Positions 41,145-46,138 of a stretch of DNA of 46,138 bases are shown here, piece after piece. The stretch is from Zygnema cylindricum. Its lineage: Eukaryota; Streptophyta; Zygnematophyceae; Zygnematales; Zygnemataceae. Within the stretch, counting starts at the first letter, position 1. Each line of letters opens with the position of its first letter. Under the pieces are notes generated by a model. It was given only the letters and a program-made list of their open reading frames with translations, did not search any database and was not told the origin of the DNA. The stretch is from positions 115,459 to 161,596 of the forward strand of contig JBBHKE010002748.1 in assembly GCA_037447655.1 (NCBI GenBank). Direction: 5' to 3'. The position numbers and the translations under genes were made by a program.

Positions 41145-44100
41145 TTATATAGAAGCCAACACCTGTTGTAGGGCCACGGAAAAACGTTGACGATAAAAAG
41201 AAGTTAGGACTGAAACAAAAGGGCTCCCAAGTTCCCACCTCACGAACAAGCGCCGACCACAAGTACGGAAAAACTCCTCCAAAGCGACAACCTAACAACC
41301 AAATATCTTGACCGCCATTAGAATGAAGCCAACCATAGCGTCGCGACGGGCATAATCACGCTCCTTCCTTTTAGCCGCATCACGGGCGACCACTCCCACA
41401 TGCCGAGCCGCTTGGCTGACGAGGGTAGTTGAGGTAGGGTTCGCCAAAACAATGTCACCAAATGTACGACGCACACCATGAAGCGATACAAGGTCGATCC
41501 AACGCGAAGGAATAATGTGAGAGACCCCGCGACGAACTGAAAACCCCCCCTCAAAAGCGATAGTAACAATGGTGTCTCGAATCGTGTTGTGCGCTTGAAT
41601 CAACTCGCCCCCGTGGGAGCAACGAAGCAAATGGACCCTGTCGCGCTCGAGAACTTGGCCACAAGAGCAAACAAATGAGCCAAGCAAAGGTGGGTGAGGG
41701 AGGCCAAGCCAGAACCTAATGGCCGTCATGAACTGAGCCGGGGTGAAACAAAGAGTGGATAAGATAGAGACAGCAAATAGCCAAGCTCTAGAGCCAAGTC
41801 CGCCACAAGACAAGAAGCGTGCACGCGAAGAATCAAAAGGAAGTTATTTGAGAAGCTCGGATTTAACAGCAGCGACAACCCAACAACCCGATCACAAATG
41901 GATTCCTGAACACGCGCAAGTGATGTCGTAACAAGAGTGGAAAAAATCGGCATGTCCTCGATAGTAGCTGGATTAAGAGAACATGATGCATCTAGAAGGG
42001 ACCGCTAGAAGGCTAGCTCACCATCTAAAACATTGGGAACCATGGCCGCAAGAATAGGAGTGTCCCCATCCATAAAACGCGAGACAATAGTGGAAGCAAC
42101 AAGGCACTAACTTCCCAAATAGGCAGCTAGAGCAACACGCGCCGTCGAGGGTAAACCCAAACCGCCAGCCGAGACAGAAAGAGAGGCTTAGATGCGTGCC
42201 GTAGGCCTAGACTCGCGATCAAAAGCTCCACGGCCCAACAAAGTGTGGAGGACATCCATAAGGCGTTCATCGAACGCAAAAAGTGAGGACATAAAAGATG
42301 GGATGGGAGGGGAAGTGCGAGTAAGGTAGGAGGGCCGGTGGGGGAAACACCGTGTTAGAAGAGCAAAGACCACCTGGGGATCAGAAAGGTGAGGAAGGTC
42401 GTCCATGTGGGACAAATTTGTCTGAAGAGCGGAATCGAGGAATTTTGTGACGTATGGATCGGAACCAAGCGGGCAACCCAAGACACAAATGCCTTCGGAA
42501 GGACCAGGAGTCTCAAAACCAGGAGGGGGAGTGAAAGGAGGAGGAATAAGACGTGGGGACCAAACAACACACTTAGAGGGCTGGACCGAAAGATTGAGTT
42601 CGGCCAAGCGAGCCTTGAAAAAGTTATAGGACGGTAAAACTTGGTTCTGAAGGACCAATAATGTGTGTGTCATCCGCAACTGAAAGGAAGAGGCAAGAAA
42701 AGTAAGCATTTGCGGAAGCTCGGAGGGCGCGGTAATGGACTAGGGCAAACAAAGGGCCCCCAAGAGGATCACCCTGGCGAGTGCCAGTCATGGAGGAAAG
42801 TGGGACCAAATCATCATCAGTGGAGAAAGAGAGGCTAGTGCTCAGAAAATAAAAAGCTCTCACAAAAAGAAATAACAGGACAATCGGGAAGGTGCACACA
42901 TAAGCTCCAAAAAAATTGGCATTCCGATTCACTGTATTAAAGGCATTAGAAACATCCACCCGGAGGACTAACCAATCAGGATGGGCATCTAACAAAGCCC
43001 AGATCCCGTGGACCACGGCATCACAGCCTCCCAGGGTCGCCACTCCGAACTGATGAGGAGAGAAATAATCATGGAAAGCAGACTGGAGCTGGATGTAAAT
43101 TGCACGGGCCACCAATCGGTACAATACCTCACCCACTGCAATAGGGTAGATTCCCCCATTACGTTTGGTGACAGCTACGAGGCAGGAGGTTGTGAGGAGA
43201 TCACAAATACGAGAAGGGAGAGTGCTAAACGCAAGAAGAGAACATACTCCAAAAAATATATCAAAGCCCCGAGCACCAGATTCGAAGGCAAAATGTCGCG
43301 CAATAAGATGTGGAGAAATCGAAAGGGCTTTAATTAAAGAGTCTCAATCCAAGAGAAAACACTCTATCAGCTCGAAGGTGTGAATAGAGGGGGGTTGAGG
43401 GTTAGGAGTTGGCGGATGAAGTGCTCGGAGAATCTCAATAGTCACAACAGACCGAGGAGCAAGATTAAATGGTTGGAGGGCCTGAACAGCTCGAGAGAGC
43501 TCACCAACTCGGTCTAAAATGAACCGCAAGACGATAAGAGGATGGCACATCTAAAGTCCAAGATGTACGACGTGGTGTGAAAGAAGCACTCCAAACTCGA
43601 TCCTCGTGCTCGGCATGAAGAGCTTGCCAATCGCCTCGAAGGAATCGTCGACATCGAGCCATAGTTTCTTGGGCCCCGCTACCAACGCTATGGCCAAGTA
43701 AGACTAGAACCCAAAGTGAGAACATGAAAAGGAGGTGCCAAGGTCCAACATCCGCGGGATCTGAATAAATGCGGGACAAAGAAAGGTGGAGGGCGTCCTT
43801 TACGATAGTTCGCACAGCCATCGAAATCCGCGTGTATAACCACGGACGGGGGGGGGGGGCAAATCATAAGCTCCAAGCCCATATAAATCGCGTACAAATG
43901 CCCAATCTTCGCTCGTAGGTCCAGACGGGGGTGTTGTGGAAGAAAGGGTACTAGAGGAAGGGTCACTCAGGGCCAAAAAATGCTGACAACTCTTTGTATG
44001 TAGGGTAATACCAGCACCGGCGGCGAAATAGTTATGACACCCGGTACATTCTATCTGTGTTGAGGCTTGTGTGCGAGGTTCAGGTGGAGGGGGTGAACGA

Positions 44101-44305
44101 GGGAGAAGAGGCGCAGATGCACGGCCGGACATGGGCATTGAATGAGAGGGAGAAGCATGGGACGTAATAGAGGGAATAGAGGGAAAGGAATGAGAAATCC
44201 ATCAGAAATAAATATCGGATCATCCGGTCCGAAATCAGGCCTCTCGAGATCGTCAGTAAAGCGTCGAAAATCGTCTCCTCCATTCGAAATCATCAGGAAA
44301 TCCAT
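41145..44305 (-). pseudogene. Non-LTR ORF: C2HC finger, reverse transcriptase, CCHC and possible RLE
   Basis: Domains in order on the minus strand, with frame breaks between them. A C2HC finger lies near 44060-43990 (CTGCHNYFAAGAGITLHTKSC family pattern, C-x2-C...H-x4-C). A linker follows with FLRGDWQALHAEH (43821-43501) and GELSRAVQAL (43550-43344). The reverse transcriptase (43136-42624) has motif A VDVSNAFN, motif B RQGDPLGGPLFALVH and motif C VADD, so catalytic Asp residues remain. The thumb region lies in 42709-42188. The C-terminus (41813-41292) has a CCHC-like C-x-C-G...H-x3-C motif, then AHNTIRD, GGFSV and IDLVS...FGDIVLANPT, which resembles the R2-type CCHC plus restriction-like endonuclease arrangement. 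The last part continues in another frame to a stop at 41145. At least four frame changes make it inactive. The endonuclease assignment is inference. Confidence 0.7.
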
Positions 44306-44626
44306 CGATCCGTCGAAGGATGGTCATCAAATTCATGGACTGGATCGAGATAGGCAAGTGGCGGAGGAAAGAGGGAAAGAAGGGTTCAAGTATCGATTAT
44401 TTTTATTGGTATAAACGATTGTTTGTGTATGTGTGTGTGTGTCTGGCGTGTTTGTCAGATTTTGGAACACTATATGGGGGATGGGGAGTCGGCGATTCAT
44501 GTGGAGGAAGGAGTATTGACCGGATGGTCACATGGTTCGCCAATGTGGGTTGGCGTAGAGTTAGCGGCGGAATGGCGGATCGGGAACATAGTTCCAGGAG
44601 AAGCAAAGTGTTATGTATGAGAAAGA

Positions 44627-45075
44627 GGAAAAGACGAGATCCGGAGGTATATGGTTTCGAGGAGCGAGTGCTGTCGCGTAGTGTAGGAGGAAAAGACGAG
44701 ATCGGGAAATACATGGTTACGTGGAGCAGGTGATGTTGTATAGTGGAGGAAAAGACAAGATCCGAAGGTACATGGTTACAAGGAGCAGGTGTTGTCGCGA
44801 AGGAGGAAAACACCAGATCCGGAGGTACATGGTTAGGTGTTGTCGCGTAGTGAAAGAGGAAAAGACGAGATCCAGAGGTACATAATTACGAGGAGCAAGT
44901 GCTGTCACGTAGTGAAGGAAAATACGAGATCTAAAGGAACATGGTTACGGGGAGCAGGTGTTGTCGCGTAGTGAAAGAGGAAAAGACGTGATCCGGAGGT
45001 ACATGGTTAGGTGTTGTCGCGTAGTGGAGGAAAAGACGAGATCCGGAGGTAAATGGTTACGGTGAGCAGATGATT
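44627..45075 (-). repeat. Eight tandem ~57-bp monomers at the 5' side of the non-LTR element
   Basis: GGAAAAGACGAGAT-type starts occur at 44627, 44689, 44748, 44805, 44858, 44917, 44979 and 45029, a spacing of 50-62 bp. Units contain GATCCGGAGGTACATGGTTA and GTTGTCGCGTAGTG. The array stands upstream of the element's coding part in transcription direction, where tandem monomers act as promoters in some other non-LTR elements such as mouse L1. That role here is inference. Confidence 0.85.
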
Positions 45076-45185
45076 GTAAAGAAACAAAAAGGTTACATTC
45101 TCCAAACTAGTTGGGTTAAAATCTACTGAACATTGAAGTAGATTAATCTTGTAAATAGAGTTATACTTATGTTGTGTCGGGATAT

Positions 45186-45404
45186 TACATCGTGTATCGC
45201 TATTAGTGTTAATTTTATTTCAGCTGCGTAAAATTTTTTTCTCTATCCACGCCTGTCGAATTATTGATCCAATGGTTGCGATTGAAAGCCAAGATTCTCA
45301 CCTTTGGATTGGCTATCTCCATGTGAAAATCATACGAATGTGTACGGGGAAAAGATGTTTAAGTGGCGGAAAAAATATTAACACTAATAGTGATACACGG
45401 TGTA
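45186..45404. mobile_element. 219-bp MITE with TA flanks
   Basis: The ends TACATCGTGTATCGCTATTA... and the reverse complement of the right edge (TACACCGTGTATCACTATTA...) match at about 25 of 27 positions. TA is at both borders. The ends resemble CACCGCGAATCG(A/T)TATTAG of the element at 11802-13571, so this is a short member of the same wider family. Its interior is non-coding. Confidence 0.82.
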
Positions 45405-45664
45405 TTGCTCGTATTAATTATCGAAAAATTTATTCTGTTTGTACTGTACATACGAGTGAAGAATCTTACACATAAAAAACATCATTCGCGGTACGACTGA
45501 CCATTTTACAAAAACCAAAGAAAATGATCCTTTTGGTTTTGATGGCGGGATGGTTGACGCCATATACAACAAAACTAACAACCGCTACGTTGCAACTTGG
45601 CTACAAGTGTAACTCACTCTAGTTCATTTCAATGTTACTACCATCAGAAACTGATGGTGCCGCT
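45405..45664. other. Spacer between the MITE and the terminal LTR
   Basis: No gene seen. A perfect 7-bp hairpin CCATCAG/CTGATGG lies near 45649-45658, just outside the LTR edge. A 32-codon plus frame from 45523 starts with a hydrophobic stretch but has no other support. Confidence 0.4.
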
Positions 45665-46138
45665 TGTAACTCTGAGACCTCCATAGGTCCTCAGAATGGG
45701 CAGCTTGCAAAAAGCTTCTAGGATAACCCTGACCCCTTTGTGTTTCAGCAAGAATAACTACTGAAACTTGATAGGATCAAATACAAAAATAAACTTAGCG
45801 CAAATGCCAGCGGAAGCATAAATGAATAAAACACCCACAAGAGAAAGATTACCCCAAGGAAGCCAATATATTCCACGGAGAACTTTTCTTACATAATTTC
45901 CTCACACCCTCAAAACGCACTCACTTCTAACTACTCTTAATCATACAAAAGATAATCTTCTCTAACCTCCTCTAACTCCTCAAGAAACACCACAAAGCTA
46001 TCAAACTTCCTTAACTCCTTGAACTCCTTCATAATCTACAAGGAGGATCAACTCTCGCCAAATTGATAAAAACCTCTCTCTCACTACGCCTCAATATACT
46101 CCTTCAAACGTCACGTAACAATACCACGGTACACGATT
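45665..46138 (-). repeat. Partial copia LTR, related at its terminus to copia-1
   Basis: On the minus strand the LTR ends ...GAGGTCTCAGAGTTACA at 45665. About 98 bases (45665-45762) match the last part of the copia-1 LTR at about 90% identity, then diverge. The rest of the LTR runs off the window. The sequence just outside does not look like a primer site, so this is a 3' LTR or a solo LTR. Confidence 0.7.

Larger units (their letters stand above)
40724..45080 (-). mobile_element. Non-LTR retrotransposon with possible restriction-like endonuclease end
   Basis: On the minus strand the element runs from tandem 5' monomers (45075-44627) through coding remnants (about 44305-41145) and a 3' UTR to a 12-base A tail (T run at 40724-40735). 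The reverse transcriptase is of the non-LTR type, and no LTRs or copia domains are present. No target duplication was found, so the 5' limit is provisional. The same family left an older copy at 1551-10650. The 3' motif complementary to AAACCATCTGAGTCC near 40843 is shared with the older copy. Confidence 0.75.

Noticed and set aside
40806-41171. Lys-rich 121-codon plus frame
   Set aside because: It lies across the A-rich reverse complement of the non-LTR element's 3' end and has no features of its own.
38140-45080. CRISPR-like arrays (spaced repeats at 38140-38232 and 44627-45075)
   Set aside because: The spacers are not unique sequences of equal length, there are no cas genes, and the context is a plant genome.

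Overview
The window reads as nuclear DNA of a land plant. The evidence is a spliced gene whose product joins an Ole e 1-like module, an extensin-like SPPPP linker and a Root_cap-type domain, several Ty1/copia retrotransposons (one with the usual initiator-Met primer site TGGTATCGGAGCT), GT-AG introns, and a large repeat fraction. I saw no bacterial, organellar, CRISPR or rRNA features. The species cannot be named; a non-seed plant is possible but is only a guess.

Layout. 1-1550: purine-rich low-complexity DNA, T-rich DNA and a small foldback element. 1551-10650 (minus): a decayed non-LTR retrotransposon, split by a young copia element (copia-1, 2898-8797, two 1043-bp LTRs, 5-bp target duplication GCCTG). 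11802-13571: a 1.77-kb transposon with perfect 21-bp terminal inverted repeats and TA flanks, without a recognisable transposase. 14100-17177: copy A of an unclassified repeat family, carrying a tRNA-like (SINE-like) insertion. 17178-20005: the 5' part of copia-2. 20110-24944: a GTAC-rich upstream region and the one convincing host gene (seven exons, 545 aa). 25305-34285: more copies of the repeat family (B on plus, C on minus, forming an inverted pair), with copy C interrupted by truncated copia-3, which is flanked by a 109-bp direct duplication. 35573-37391: a patchwork of a transposon end, an exact 183-bp copy of local sequence, and a copia LTR/gag fragment. 37392-40723: microsatellite, minisatellites, an exon-like open stretch and a triplicated block. 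40724-45080 (minus): a better preserved copy of the non-LTR family, with a C2HC finger, reverse transcriptase, CCHC motif and a possible restriction-like endonuclease end, preceded by eight ~57-bp tandem monomers. 45186-45404: a MITE of the same inverted-repeat family as 11802-13571. 45665-46138: the start of another copia LTR on the minus strand.

How it fits together. Most of the window is layered transposon insertion around one host gene. Order of events can be read: copia-1 entered an already present non-LTR copy; the SINE-like unit entered repeat copy A but not copy C; copia-3 entered repeat copy C; the 183-bp patch is very recent because it is identical to its source. The Root_cap-type gene looks intact and its product is predicted to be secreted to the cell wall or mucilage. 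The non-LTR family and the composite Root_cap-type gene are the two items I consider most worth following up.
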